Below are positions 1-6,514 of a stretch of DNA of 7,920 nucleotides, piece after piece. A program made the position numbers and the translations under genes. The stretch's first letter is position 1; each line of letters starts with the position of its first letter. The stretch covers positions 1 through 7,920 of the forward strand of contig JAEDOB010000090.1 in NCBI GenBank assembly GCA_016302225.1. Reading direction: 5' to 3'. The notes beneath the pieces were generated by a model, which was given only the letters and a program-made list of their open reading frames with translations, made no database searches and was not told the origin of the DNA. This stretch comes from Oscillospiraceae bacterium. GTDB lineage: Bacteria; Bacillota; Clostridia; Oscillospirales; Ruminococcaceae.

Positions 1-47
1 GTCTGCAAATATTATCTCAAAATACGTCGAGAAAGGAAGTATATCCA

Positions 48-2444
48 ATGAATTTCGGACATTTCGATCTGAAAAATAAGGAATATGTTATCACCAATCC
101 CGCAACTCCCTCTCCCTGGGCTAACTACCTCGGTTCTCCCGAGTACGGAGCTATCATCTCCAACAACGCAGGCGGATACAGCTTCGTAAAGAGCGGCGCA
201 AACGGCAGAGTTATCCGTTACCGCTTCAACTCCGTTGCTATGGACCAGCCGGGACGCTATGTTTATATCAAGGACAATGAAACGGGCGAGTACTGGTCAG
301 GCTCATGGGCACCAGTCTGCAAGCCCCTTGACGAGTACAAGAGCGAATGCCGTCACGGTACCGCTTACACCGTTATCTCCTCCGAGTACAAGAAGATAAA
401 GTCCGAGGTTACATATTATGTTCCCAAGGACGCTACATACGAGGTTTGGGCTGCTAAGATCACCAACACCGACGACAAGCCCAGAAAGCTGTCCGTTACA
501 GGCTACTGCGAATTCGTAAACGATAACAACTATGAGCAGGATCAGGTAAATCTCCAGTACACCCTGTTCATCACACGCACATATTTCAAGGGCAACTTCA
601 TTCTCCAGAAGCAGAACGAGGTGTTCAAGAACCCCGATAATGAGCGTTTCCTCGGTCTTGCAAGAGCAGAGGTTTCCGCTTACTGCGGCGACCGTGACGC
701 TTTCGTAGGCTCCTACAGAAGCTACGCTAACCCCAAGGGCATTGAAGAGGGTCTGAAGGGTGACCTGAACTACAACACCAACTCCTGCGGCGCACTGCAG
801 AGCGACATCGTTCTCCAGCCCGGCGAAACTAAGGAGCTGACCTACATTCTCGGTCAGAAGCCCGAGCCAGTTGCTGCCGAGATCATCGCTAAGTATCAGC
901 AGGCAGGCGTTGTTGAGAAGGAAGTTGAGGAGCTGAAAAACTACTGGCACGACAAGCTGGATAACTTCCAGGTTGAAACTCCCGACGACGATTTCAACAA
1001 TATGATAAACGTTTGGAACGCATACAACTGCTTTATCACATTTATCTGGTCAAGAGCTGCTTCATTCCAGTACTGCGGTCTGAGAAACGGCTTCGGTTAC
1101 AGAGATACCGTTCAGGATATTCAGGGTATTATCCACCTTGCTCCCGAAATGGCTAAGAAGCAGATAGTATTTATGCTTTCCGCTCAGGTAACAAACGGCG
1201 CAGGTCTGCCCCTTGTTAAGTATACTCATAAGGCAGGTCAGGAAAATCACCCCGACGAGAACGACCCCAACACAACATATGCAAAGGAAACAGGTCACCC
1301 CTCTTACCGTGCGGACGATGCTCTTTGGCTGTTCCCCACAATTCATAAGTACATTTCCGAAAGCGGAGATATTGCATTCCTCGACGAAGAGATCTTCTAC
1401 GCTAACGACGGCGAAAAGGGTACTGTTTACGACCACCTCAAGAGAGCTATTATGTTCTCTATGAACAACCTCGGCAACCACGGTATGCCCGCAGGTCTTC
1501 ACGCTGACTGGAACGACTGTCTGCGTCTGGGCAAGAAGGGTGAGTCCACCTTCGTTGCATTCCAGCTGGTTTATGCCGTTAAGATACTGAGAATGTACGC
1601 TGAAAAGAAGAACGATGCCGAGTACGTTAAGTACCTCGATGAAATAAAGGCAAAGCTGGACGAAATTCTCGCAGCTTGCTGGAACGAGGACAGATGGATA
1701 AGAGGCTACAAGGAGGACGGCACCGTTATCGGTCAGAGAACCGACCCCGAGGCAAATATGTGGCTGAATCCTCAGTCCTGGTCTGTAATTTCGGGCTTTG
1801 CAAGCAAGGAGCAGGCTGAAAAGGCTATGGACAGCGTTGAAAGAGAGCTTAACACTCCCTACGGCGCAATGGTTATGTATCCTCCCTACGTTGATCACGG
1901 CTTTGACGGCGCACTGATGCAGTGCTTCAACAAGTGCACAAAGGAAAACGCAGGTATCTTCTCTCAGCCTCAGGGCTGGCTGATCCTTGCAGAATCTCTG
2001 CTGGGTCACGGTAACAGAGCATACAAGTACTGGAAGGAAGCCGCTCCCGCAACCTACAATGACAACGCAGAACACCGCTGCCTGGAGCCGTACGTTTACG
2101 GTCAGTTTGTTGAGGGTAAGGACAGCCCCTTCGCAGGACGTGCACACGTTCACTGGCTGACAGGTACAGCTTCTACCGTTATGGTTGGTACTGTTGAGGG
2201 TATCCTCGGTATGCGTCCCAACGCTGACGGTCTGAACATCTGCCCCTCTATCCCCTCCGAGTGGGACGGTCTGAAAATTCACAAGAGCTTTAGAGGAAAG
2301 AAGCTGGAGATCACCGTTGACAACTCCGCTCACGTTGAAAGCGGAACAAAGGAAATTATCCTCAACGGCGAAAAGCTGGAAGGCTGCTTCGTTCCCGCTG
2401 ACAAGCTGAAGGATGTAAATGACATTAAGGTAATTCTCGGCTGA
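48..2444 (+). CDS. GH94 glycoside phosphorylase (cellobiose/cellodextrin/chitobiose phosphorylase type)
   Basis: This 798-residue cytosolic enzyme has no signal peptide. Family GH94 uses inorganic phosphate to split a beta-linked di- or oligosaccharide, giving a sugar 1-phosphate. The order seen is an N-terminal beta-sandwich (about 1-270; opening FGHFD..KEYVI and ISNNAGGYSF match the family), a linker helix, an (alpha/alpha)6 barrel (about 310-730) and a short C-terminal beta domain. Recognisable barrel motifs are GYRDTVQD (350-357), ADWNDCL (486-492; W488 and the likely catalytic acid D490), KENAGIF (632-638), EPYVYGQF (Q686) and WLTGT (703-707). Length fits the roughly 800-residue family members. 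The loop after ADWNDCL is short, as I remember for chitobiose phosphorylase and unlike the longer one in classical cellobiose phosphorylases, so the substrate is left open; Ruminococcus cellodextrin phosphorylase is another candidate. AAAGGAAG at 32-39, eight bases upstream, supports the start. Codons are strongly biased (mostly AAG, AAC, TAC), suggesting high expression. The promoter lies outside the window. Confidence 0.9.
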   Translation: MNFGHFDLKNKEYVITNPATPSPWANYLGSPEYGAIISNNAGGYSFVKSGANGRVIRYRFNSVAMDQPGRYVYIKDNETGEYWSGSWAPVCKPLDEYKSECRHGTAYTVISSEYKKIKSEVTYYVPKDATYEVWAAKITNTDDKPRKLSVTGYCEFVNDNNYEQDQVNLQYTLFITRTYFKGNFILQKQNEVFKNPDNERFLGLARAEVSAYCGDRDAFVGSYRSYANPKGIEEGLKGDLNYNTNSCGALQSDIVLQPGETKELTYILGQKPEPVAAEIIAKYQQAGVVEKEVEELKNYWHDKLDNFQVETPDDDFNNMINVWNAYNCFITFIWSRAASFQYCGLRNGFGYRDTVQDIQGIIHLAPEMAKKQIVFMLSAQVTNGAGLPLVKYTHKAGQENHPDENDPNTTYAKETGHPSYRADDALWLFPTIHKYISESGDIAFLDEEIFYANDGEKGTVYDHLKRAIMFSMNNLGNHGMPAGLHADWNDCLRLGKKGESTFVAFQLVYAVKILRMYAEKKNDAEYVKYLDEIKAKLDEILAACWNEDRWIRGYKEDGTVIGQRTDPEANMWLNPQSWSVISGFASKEQAEKAMDSVERELNTPYGAMVMYPPYVDHGFDGALMQCFNKCTKENAGIFSQPQGWLILAESLLGHGNRAYKYWKEAAPATYNDNAEHRCLEPYVYGQFVEGKDSPFAGRAHVHWLTGTASTVMVGTVEGILGMRPNADGLNICPSIPSEWDGLKIHKSFRGKKLEITVDNSAHVESGTKEIILNGEKLEGCFVPADKLKDVNDIKVILG

Positions 2445-2465
2445 TAAAACCGAATATATTCCCCG

Positions 2466-2507
2466 AGCCGCTGCACTTCAAAAAGGTGCGGCGGCTTTTT
2501 CTTTTTT
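2466..2507 (+). terminator. Intrinsic terminator of the GH94 gene
   Basis: A 10-bp stem is formed by 2467-2476 (GCCGCTGCAC) and 2486-2495 (GTGCGGCGGC), with one G-T wobble and a 9-base loop. It is followed by TTTTTCTTTTTT (2496-2507). It begins 22 bases after the phosphorylase stop codon and should separate that gene from the downstream pair. Confidence 0.92.
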
Positions 2508-2516
2508 ACGGCATTT

Positions 2517-2545
2517 TTGAAGTGATGTTCGGGGCGGCATATGGT
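2517..2545 (+). promoter_or_regulatory. Possible promoter for the ankyrin-like pair
   Basis: TTGAAG (2517-2522) and TATGGT (2540-2545) are exactly 17 bases apart, each matching four of six consensus bases. An alternative -10, TAAAAT (2545-2550), is a better hexamer but badly spaced. A promoter is expected here because a strong terminator lies just upstream and the gene starts at 2573. The call is weak. Confidence 0.28.
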
Positions 2546-2557
2546 AAAATGACAGGG

Positions 2558-2565
2558 AAAGGAAG
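2558..2565 (+). promoter_or_regulatory. Ribosome binding site fixing the 2573 start
   Basis: AAAGGAAG lies seven bases before the ATG at 2573. The open frame extends upstream to a GTG at 2486, but that codon lies in the terminator stem, so this site decides the start. Confidence 0.75.
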
Positions 2566-2572
2566 TGCTGAT

Positions 2573-3835
2573 ATGGCAGATTACATGGCAAATTATGAGT
2601 ATCATAAGATCTATTGCGATCATGACATTGCTATGCGGGCGGCGTTTAACGGAGATACGGAAAAATTCAAGGAATCCGCAAAAAAGATAATCGGGGACCG
2701 TTGGTACAAAGAAACGTTTGCATACTTTCATGAAGGCGATATAATGCAGGTGATCTTCTTTCAGATATTTGCAGTGCGTTCGGACATTGAAGGTATGAAG
2801 GCGTTTGCGGAGGTCTACAAAAAATTCAGCGACGGCAGCAAACCGGAGAGTCGGTCAAGAACATGCCTGATAGCCGATATGATAGCAGCGTGTATCAGCG
2901 GCAATGACAGCATTATCGAGCAGACCGCAAGGGATTGCGGGGAAAATTTGGCAGATATTGTCATATATTTCCTTATGCTCAGCAAAAAATATGACATTAT
3001 GTGCAGGCTGATACCCGAAATTGACAAAAATAATCCTTGTCGGAAGATCTCTCCCGATTTTTCTGTATTTGATTCGCAGAGGTATATAGATATTATTATT
3101 TCGGCAGCCTTGCACAGGGACAAGGAGGCTCTCAAAGCGTTTTTTGATGCAGGCTGCCGCCCGAATGTCAATTACTATTGTATGCTTTGTCCCTATTTAG
3201 ATACAATGGATTATCTTGCGGATACCTGCTATGAATATCTCGGATATGACCGTACACCGCCTTTTAAGGAGCTTTTCGGCGGTGATGATGACGGAGATAT
3301 GCTGATGATGATGTACGGTATTCTCAACTGCAATGATATTGATGTGTTTGATAGGTATGCAAAGGAAATTTCTCCTATTGAAAAAATTCCCGATGAACGG
3401 CTGTTTTTGCTCAAGAGCGGTATAAAGGGCGAAAACGGTGCGGCGTTTCGCAGAATTATTTCGGACGAGCTGACTATTCTTTTTAGATCATGGGGCACTC
3501 TGGACGATATATTTGCATTTGCGGAAACATTTGACGGAAATGTTAAGACAGACCTGTCAAGGGCAGTGGAAATAGACGCCTATCATACGGTGACGGTGGC
3601 TGAGCTGATAAAGCTGCTGAATATGAGCATAAAACCCGAAAGGACAGATAAGTTGAGCGATTTTGTACTGTTTTTGCTTAGACAAAACAGCCGTCCGCTT
3701 ACCTTGAAGATGATCTCAAAGGGGCTGATATGCGCTGAGAATTTTGATGCGTCGGTTTTGTTTGCGTCGGAAAATAAGCTGCTTAATGCGCTGAATGCTT
3801 TAAATAACTCAAAGCTTTCAAGGGGGCAGGGATAA
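2573..3835 (+). CDS. Ankyrin-like helical repeat protein, first of a tandem pair
   Basis: A 420-residue protein that I do not recognise by name. It looks soluble and mostly helical, with no signal peptide or clear membrane segment. Ankyrin-like helix-turn-helix units are visible: AAFNGDTEKFKESAK near the N-terminus, AACISGND (105-112), and best SAALHRDKEALKAFFDAGCRPN near 177-198 with the typical small-residue opening and G-x-x-P-N turn. The C-terminal unit ISKGLICAENFDA (from about 381) ends in ENKLLNALNALN. The product of the next gene shares these blocks at nearly the same positions: AAC-xx-GND (105 vs 98), DELTILF (298 vs 297), MISKG (380 vs 379) and ENKxLxAL. The two are therefore diverged tandem paralogues, separated by one base and probably co-transcribed. 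Codons are less biased than in the phosphorylase upstream (many AAA, TAT, ATA), which fits modest expression. Ankyrin folds usually bind proteins, but no partner or activity can be inferred. Confidence 0.82.
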   Translation: MADYMANYEYHKIYCDHDIAMRAAFNGDTEKFKESAKKIIGDRWYKETFAYFHEGDIMQVIFFQIFAVRSDIEGMKAFAEVYKKFSDGSKPESRSRTCLIADMIAACISGNDSIIEQTARDCGENLADIVIYFLMLSKKYDIMCRLIPEIDKNNPCRKISPDFSVFDSQRYIDIIISAALHRDKEALKAFFDAGCRPNVNYYCMLCPYLDTMDYLADTCYEYLGYDRTPPFKELFGGDDDGDMLMMMYGILNCNDIDVFDRYAKEISPIEKIPDERLFLLKSGIKGENGAAFRRIISDELTILFRSWGTLDDIFAFAETFDGNVKTDLSRAVEIDAYHTVTVAELIKLLNMSIKPERTDKLSDFVLFLLRQNSRPLTLKMISKGLICAENFDASVLFASENKLLNALNALNNSKLSRGQG

Positions 3836-3836
3836 T

Positions 3837-5081
3837 ATGTTTTATCAGGAATATTTTTATATTGACAAAATGCTGCGGGCAGCCTTATACGGTACAACGG
3901 AGGAGCTGCTGCAGGCACTCAGGCTTGTGAATAGGTCGAAGGATATAAAGAGTAAGTCGTTGGATTCGGATAATTATCGCATAACGGCAATTCATCAGGC
4001 ACGTCAGATACTTATAAAACGGGGCGACAGCGAAGCATTGGCGGCATTCAGGGAGCTGAGTGACGAGGATATAAAAACAGAAGGCTTTCTTTCGGATAAT
4101 GTGGAAAAATATCCTTTCCGTATCTTAGCTGCCTGCCTTTACGGCAATGATGACATTTTAAGGTATTTGCTTGTCCGCTGCAGCAGCTGCCACGACCTTT
4201 TATGGTACAGATTTTTCCATAATCCCCTTTATATCCTGATGCTGTGCAAAAAGTATGACATACTTGCAGAGGTATTGGAAAAGTTTAAGAAGAAGGACAT
4301 TGATCCGTCCTGCTACGGAGGATTTGCCATAAATTCGCTGTTTGCCATGGCGGCTGTGTTTCGGGAAGAACGTGTGCTCAAAATGCTGCTTGACGTATTT
4401 TCATGGGAGCATTTGCGGGATATTATACCCGGTCTTGCCCTGTTTCCCGAAGGTATTGAGTATATTGCGGAAAATTTTTATACATATCTGGGATTTGAAA
4501 AGAGAGATACTCCGCCGACTCTATCGGAATTTTTAAACGCCGAGCATATGCACGGAATTAAGCTAAAGCTTCTTAATGATCTCTATCGCGAAACGGAACC
4601 TGAGCTGCTTGACTATTACCTTGAAAGGATCTCGCCTGTATCGGTAATAGCAAGCACCGACTATACCTTTTCGGAAATTTACGAATCGGGGCAGATCGCC
4701 TTTGAGATAGGGCGGATATTTGCCGATGAGGTGACAATATTGTATCAAAGCGGGAAAAATTGGTTTACCGTAGACAGATACAAAAGGCTGTTTACGGGGC
4801 ATAAGCTCATATTTGACCTGTCGGACGCCGATGCTGCCGATATTCGTTATACCACCGCCGAGGAGCTGAGATATTTGCTGGCTCACAGCGTTAATTTCCC
4901 CGTTTCCGACGGAATTTCTCCCATGACCGAGCTGTTCCTTTCCTGCGGCAGCCGCAAAATTATTGCGCTGATGATCTCCAAGGGTATAATTAACAGGGAC
5001 AATTGCGGGGACGCCGCCGTGTTCCTTGCCGAAAATAAACGGCTGGCGGCACTTGATGAGATAAACAAGGCGGATCTCTGA
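3837..5081 (+). CDS. Ankyrin-like helical repeat protein, second of a tandem pair
   Basis: A 414-residue protein, homologous over its whole length to its upstream neighbour but well diverged; function unknown. Its start lies one base after the neighbour's stop, with AGGGGG (3821-3826) and GCAGG (3826-3830) inside the neighbour's last codons acting as ribosome site, so the two are very likely translated from one message. Ankyrin-like units include LRAALYGTTEELLQAL (about 13-28), AACLYGNDDILRYLLV (98-113) followed by a PLYILMLCKKYDIL block, and the C-terminal MISKGIINRDN (379-389) ending in AVFLAENKRLAALDEIN. Blocks conserved with the paralogue also include a YLG motif (FYTYLGFE vs CYEYLGYD), ERISPV vs KEISPI, and ADEVTILY (296-303). 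There is no signal peptide, membrane segment or catalytic motif that I can name. The final unit resembles a capping repeat. A hairpin terminator follows 10 bases after the stop. Confidence 0.85.
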   Translation: MFYQEYFYIDKMLRAALYGTTEELLQALRLVNRSKDIKSKSLDSDNYRITAIHQARQILIKRGDSEALAAFRELSDEDIKTEGFLSDNVEKYPFRILAACLYGNDDILRYLLVRCSSCHDLLWYRFFHNPLYILMLCKKYDILAEVLEKFKKKDIDPSCYGGFAINSLFAMAAVFREERVLKMLLDVFSWEHLRDIIPGLALFPEGIEYIAENFYTYLGFEKRDTPPTLSEFLNAEHMHGIKLKLLNDLYRETEPELLDYYLERISPVSVIASTDYTFSEIYESGQIAFEIGRIFADEVTILYQSGKNWFTVDRYKRLFTGHKLIFDLSDADAADIRYTTAEELRYLLAHSVNFPVSDGISPMTELFLSCGSRKIIALMISKGIINRDNCGDAAVFLAENKRLAALDEINKADL

Positions 5082-5085
5082 GATG

Positions 5086-5123
5086 AAAAAACGGCGTTTC
5101 CTACCGCCTGATAGGAAACGCCG
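5086..5123 (-). terminator. Terminator hairpin between convergent genes
   Basis: A perfect 12-bp inverted repeat, CGGCGTTTCCTA (5092-5103) and TAGGAAACGCCG (5112-5123), encloses an 8-base loop. On the minus strand the stem is followed by six Ts (5091 down to 5086), making a good intrinsic terminator four bases after the secreted-protein stop codon. On the plus strand the stem is followed only by ATCGTTATTTG, so termination of the paralogue pair is probably weaker, though the same stem can serve both directions. Confidence 0.88.
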
Positions 5124-5127
5124 ATCG

Positions 5128-6162
5128 TTATTTGTAAAATTCAATGCGCCATCTCTGATGCTCTTCAAAGAGGTTTTCCCCTTCGGTAAAGTGCATATCC
5201 TTCATTCCCAGAACGATCTCGGGAGCTTCAAGGCTGCATATACGGTACGTTCCGTCGCTGCCGTTAAAGCGGAGAAGCAGTTTGTCCGAGCCGCCGACCT
5301 TTATCCTTGCACCGTTGGCGGCAGTCAGAGTGTAGACTGTTTCGCCGTCCCGTTCTCCGACGGCTTTCAGTGTAAAGGCGAATTTGGAATTATCGGAGCT
5401 GTTTCGGTCGTAACGGCAGATACCCAAGCCGTTTCCCGAAGCACAAAAATATTTCTCCGAGCTGTACATTGATACAAGACGCAGTTCAACTTTTTCGTTG
5501 TTTTCGGGATATACCCCACTGTCGGCGGCGGGCACGTCCGCTTCGGTCACAGGCTTTGGTTTTTCGCCGAAAGCATTGTAATTTGACACCGCCGAAAAAT
5601 CCGCATCGGGCTTATCCGCATTATTCGGGGAGCCGTCAAGCTGCTGTATAAGCTCGGTTTTTCCGTCGGGGGAAATGCTGTATATGGAAAGTCCGTCGGA
5701 ATATGTGCAGAAAAGTGAAAAACGTTCGGTTACGGAAAAATCGGAGGGCAGTTGGATAAAATGCTCCTTTACGGTTTTGACGCCGTTCTGTTCTTTTCCC
5801 GTTTTTTCCGTCAGGATAAAGCCCGAAAGCCTGTCCGAAGCGTAAACGGGGAACCAATAGCAGCCCGTATCGGACAGCTTGCCTTCCTTGAACAAGGGCA
5901 CATTGACAGCATTTCCGACAGCTATCCTGCCGCTCAGCGGTTCGCAGACAAAGGCTCCGTGGGGCGTAAAAAGCGAGATAAAGTCGGTTTCGCTTTTTTC
6001 GCATATACGCTCCCGAGCATAGCCCTCGCTTACCGAAAAGGTCACAGCTTCGGTCTTTTTGTTTCGTCCGGGGACGGAATATGACGCCGAAGCGGGAACG
6101 CTCAGAAATACGGCACACAAAACCGCCGCCGATATTATTTTTGTGAAAGCTTTTTGAAACAT
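5128..6162 (-). CDS. Secreted protein of unknown function, possible beta-trefoil C-terminus
   Basis: A 344-residue exported protein. Residues 1-26 form a clear signal peptide: basic start (QKAFTK), hydrophobic core (IISAAVLCAVFLSV), and a PASA site with likely cleavage before S27. There is no lipobox, LPXTG motif or later membrane segment, so it is probably released or loosely wall-associated. The mature part has a beta-rich region (about 35-165), a Pro/Asp/Asn-rich linker (about 170-223) and a C-terminal region (about 224-343). The latter has short strands, a KYFCASGNGLG block and a closing QRWRIEFY, reminiscent of ricin- or fascin-like beta-trefoils, whose last repeat commonly ends in a W-x-I strand. 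That fold is inference; no catalytic motif is visible. GGAGG (6170-6174) is seven bases before the ATG. The gene stands alone, divergent from argC and convergent with the ankyrin-like pair, and ends at a strong hairpin. A role in carbohydrate binding at the surface would fit a trefoil but is unproven. Confidence 0.83.
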   Translation of the reverse strand: MFQKAFTKIISAAVLCAVFLSVPASASYSVPGRNKKTEAVTFSVSEGYARERICEKSETDFISLFTPHGAFVCEPLSGRIAVGNAVNVPLFKEGKLSDTGCYWFPVYASDRLSGFILTEKTGKEQNGVKTVKEHFIQLPSDFSVTERFSLFCTYSDGLSIYSISPDGKTELIQQLDGSPNNADKPDADFSAVSNYNAFGEKPKPVTEADVPAADSGVYPENNEKVELRLVSMYSSEKYFCASGNGLGICRYDRNSSDNSKFAFTLKAVGERDGETVYTLTAANGARIKVGGSDKLLLRFNGSDGTYRICSLEAPEIVLGMKDMHFTEGENLFEEHQRWRIEFYK

Positions 6163-6186
6163 ACGATTGCCTCCGTTATTTTGATA

Positions 6187-6214
6187 CTTATATTTTAAAG
6201 CATATACCGGTTAA
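6187..6214 (-). promoter_or_regulatory. Candidate promoter of the secreted-protein gene
   Basis: Reading the minus strand, TTAACC (6214-6209, four of six) is followed after 16 bases by TATAAG (6192-6187, five of six). Transcription would begin near 6180, leaving a short leader with GGAGG at 6174-6170. Position and spacing are good, but the region is AT-rich, so chance matches are likely. Confidence 0.42.
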
Positions 6215-6388
6215 TTGTTTAAGACTATTTTAATGAAATGTAAACTTCTATGAAAATGTCCTGCTTGGCAAACCCTCTTCACAAGCTTTAGCGGCTGGGT
6301 TGACCATTATGCAATAATCTTGCGAAATATACATAATATTCAATAATAAATGTATATATTCACTTTCCAAATGAATATTACTGAATGT
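6215..6388. other. AT-rich divergent intergenic region
   Basis: This is the middle of the 352-base gap between the divergent secreted-protein gene and argC. I see no convincing gene, tRNA or riboswitch. Most of it is very AT-rich, with many TGAAT, TGTAT and ATTCA-like half-sites from 6351 to 6387 that resemble fragments of arginine-repressor boxes. A contrasting GC-richer island occupies about 6258-6305. A minus-strand frame of 28 codons (6334-6248) covers that island but lacks a ribosome site. Confidence 0.5.
6266..6306. repeat. Imperfect inverted repeat in a GC-richer island
   Basis: TGG-CA-AACCC (6266-6275) can pair with GGGTT-GA-CCA (6297-6306), giving 5 bp plus 3 bp around a two-base internal mismatch, with a 21-base loop. 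About 26 of the 47 bases from 6258 to 6304 are G or C by my count, while the flanks are much poorer. It has no T-run and is not placed as a terminator. Its role is unknown. Confidence 0.4.
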
Positions 6389-6406
6389 TTTGCATAAATT
6401 TATAAA
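6389..6406. promoter_or_regulatory. Candidate ArgR/AhrC operator (ARG box)
   Basis: TTTGCATAAATTTATAAA matches the general ARG box pattern TNTGNATWWWWATNCANA at all but two of the defined positions. A weaker overlapping-register match, AATGAATATTACTGAATG, lies directly upstream at 6370-6387, so the two would be tandem 18-mers. The site is about 110 to 125 bases before argC, ahead of its -10 cluster, and arginine repression of this operon is common in Firmicutes. AT-richness raises the chance of coincidence. Confidence 0.4.
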
Positions 6407-6442
6407 AGAAATACAGTATCTTCACGATAAATTAATATACCG

Positions 6443-6465
6443 CCATTATAATATAATGGTATAAT
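6443..6465 (+). promoter_or_regulatory. argC promoter -10 region with dyad
   Basis: Three perfect TATAAT hexamers occur at 6447-6452, 6452-6457 and 6460-6465. The first two lie in a perfect 17-base dyad, CCATTATA-A-TATAATGG (6443-6459). No good -35 is found 16 to 18 bases upstream of any of them, so either promoter recognition relies on the -10 or the dyad is a regulator site. From the third hexamer the leader to argC would be about 40 bases, leaving little room for an attenuator or riboswitch. Confidence 0.5.
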
Positions 6466-6501
6466 TATTTACTATTGGAAAGATATTTTCAAAAGCTTGA
6501 C

Positions 6502-6508
6502 AGGAGGA
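6502..6508 (+). promoter_or_regulatory. Ribosome binding site fixing the argC start
   Basis: AGGAGGA lies six bases before the ATG at 6515. The frame is open back to a TTG at 6497, but that would put the ribosome site inside the coding region, so ATG 6515 is the start. Confidence 0.85.
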
Positions 6509-6514
6509 ACTTTT

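Noticed and set aside
1062..2333. Long minus-strand open frame (423 codons) inside the GH94 gene, and another at 303-950
   Set aside because: These mirror a strongly codon-biased real gene. The translations are rich in Val, Leu and Cys without any family motif, and no ribosome site was seen.
2486..2572. GTG start giving a 29-residue extension to the first ankyrin-like protein
   Set aside because: The GTG lies in the 3' arm of the terminator. A good ribosome site lies before ATG 2573.
2330..2731. Minus-strand frame across the phosphorylase 3' end and terminator
   Set aside because: It crosses a terminator and overlaps two well-supported genes, and has no motif.
4563..5168. Minus-strand frame running through the shared terminator into the second ankyrin-like gene
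   Set aside because: It starts inside the secreted-protein gene, reads through a perfect terminator stem and overlaps a coding region with clear paralogue conservation.
5083..5472. Plus-strand frame opposite the secreted-protein gene, with similar frames at 5469-5651, 5752-6084 and 5636-6118 (-)
   Set aside because: They are shadows of the signal-peptide gene, which has a strong ribosome site and a matching terminator.
6250..6291. Thirteen-codon plus-strand frame in the intergenic region
   Set aside because: It is too short, has no ribosome site, and no recognisable peptide.
6497..6514. TTG start extending ArgC by six residues
   Set aside because: It would place the AGGAGGA ribosome site inside the gene; family proteins begin at the KIFIDG strand.
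6163..6514. Riboswitch, T-box or tRNA in the intergenic gap
   Set aside because: No T-box, specifier loop or cloverleaf was seen, and the predicted argC leader is only about 40 bases.
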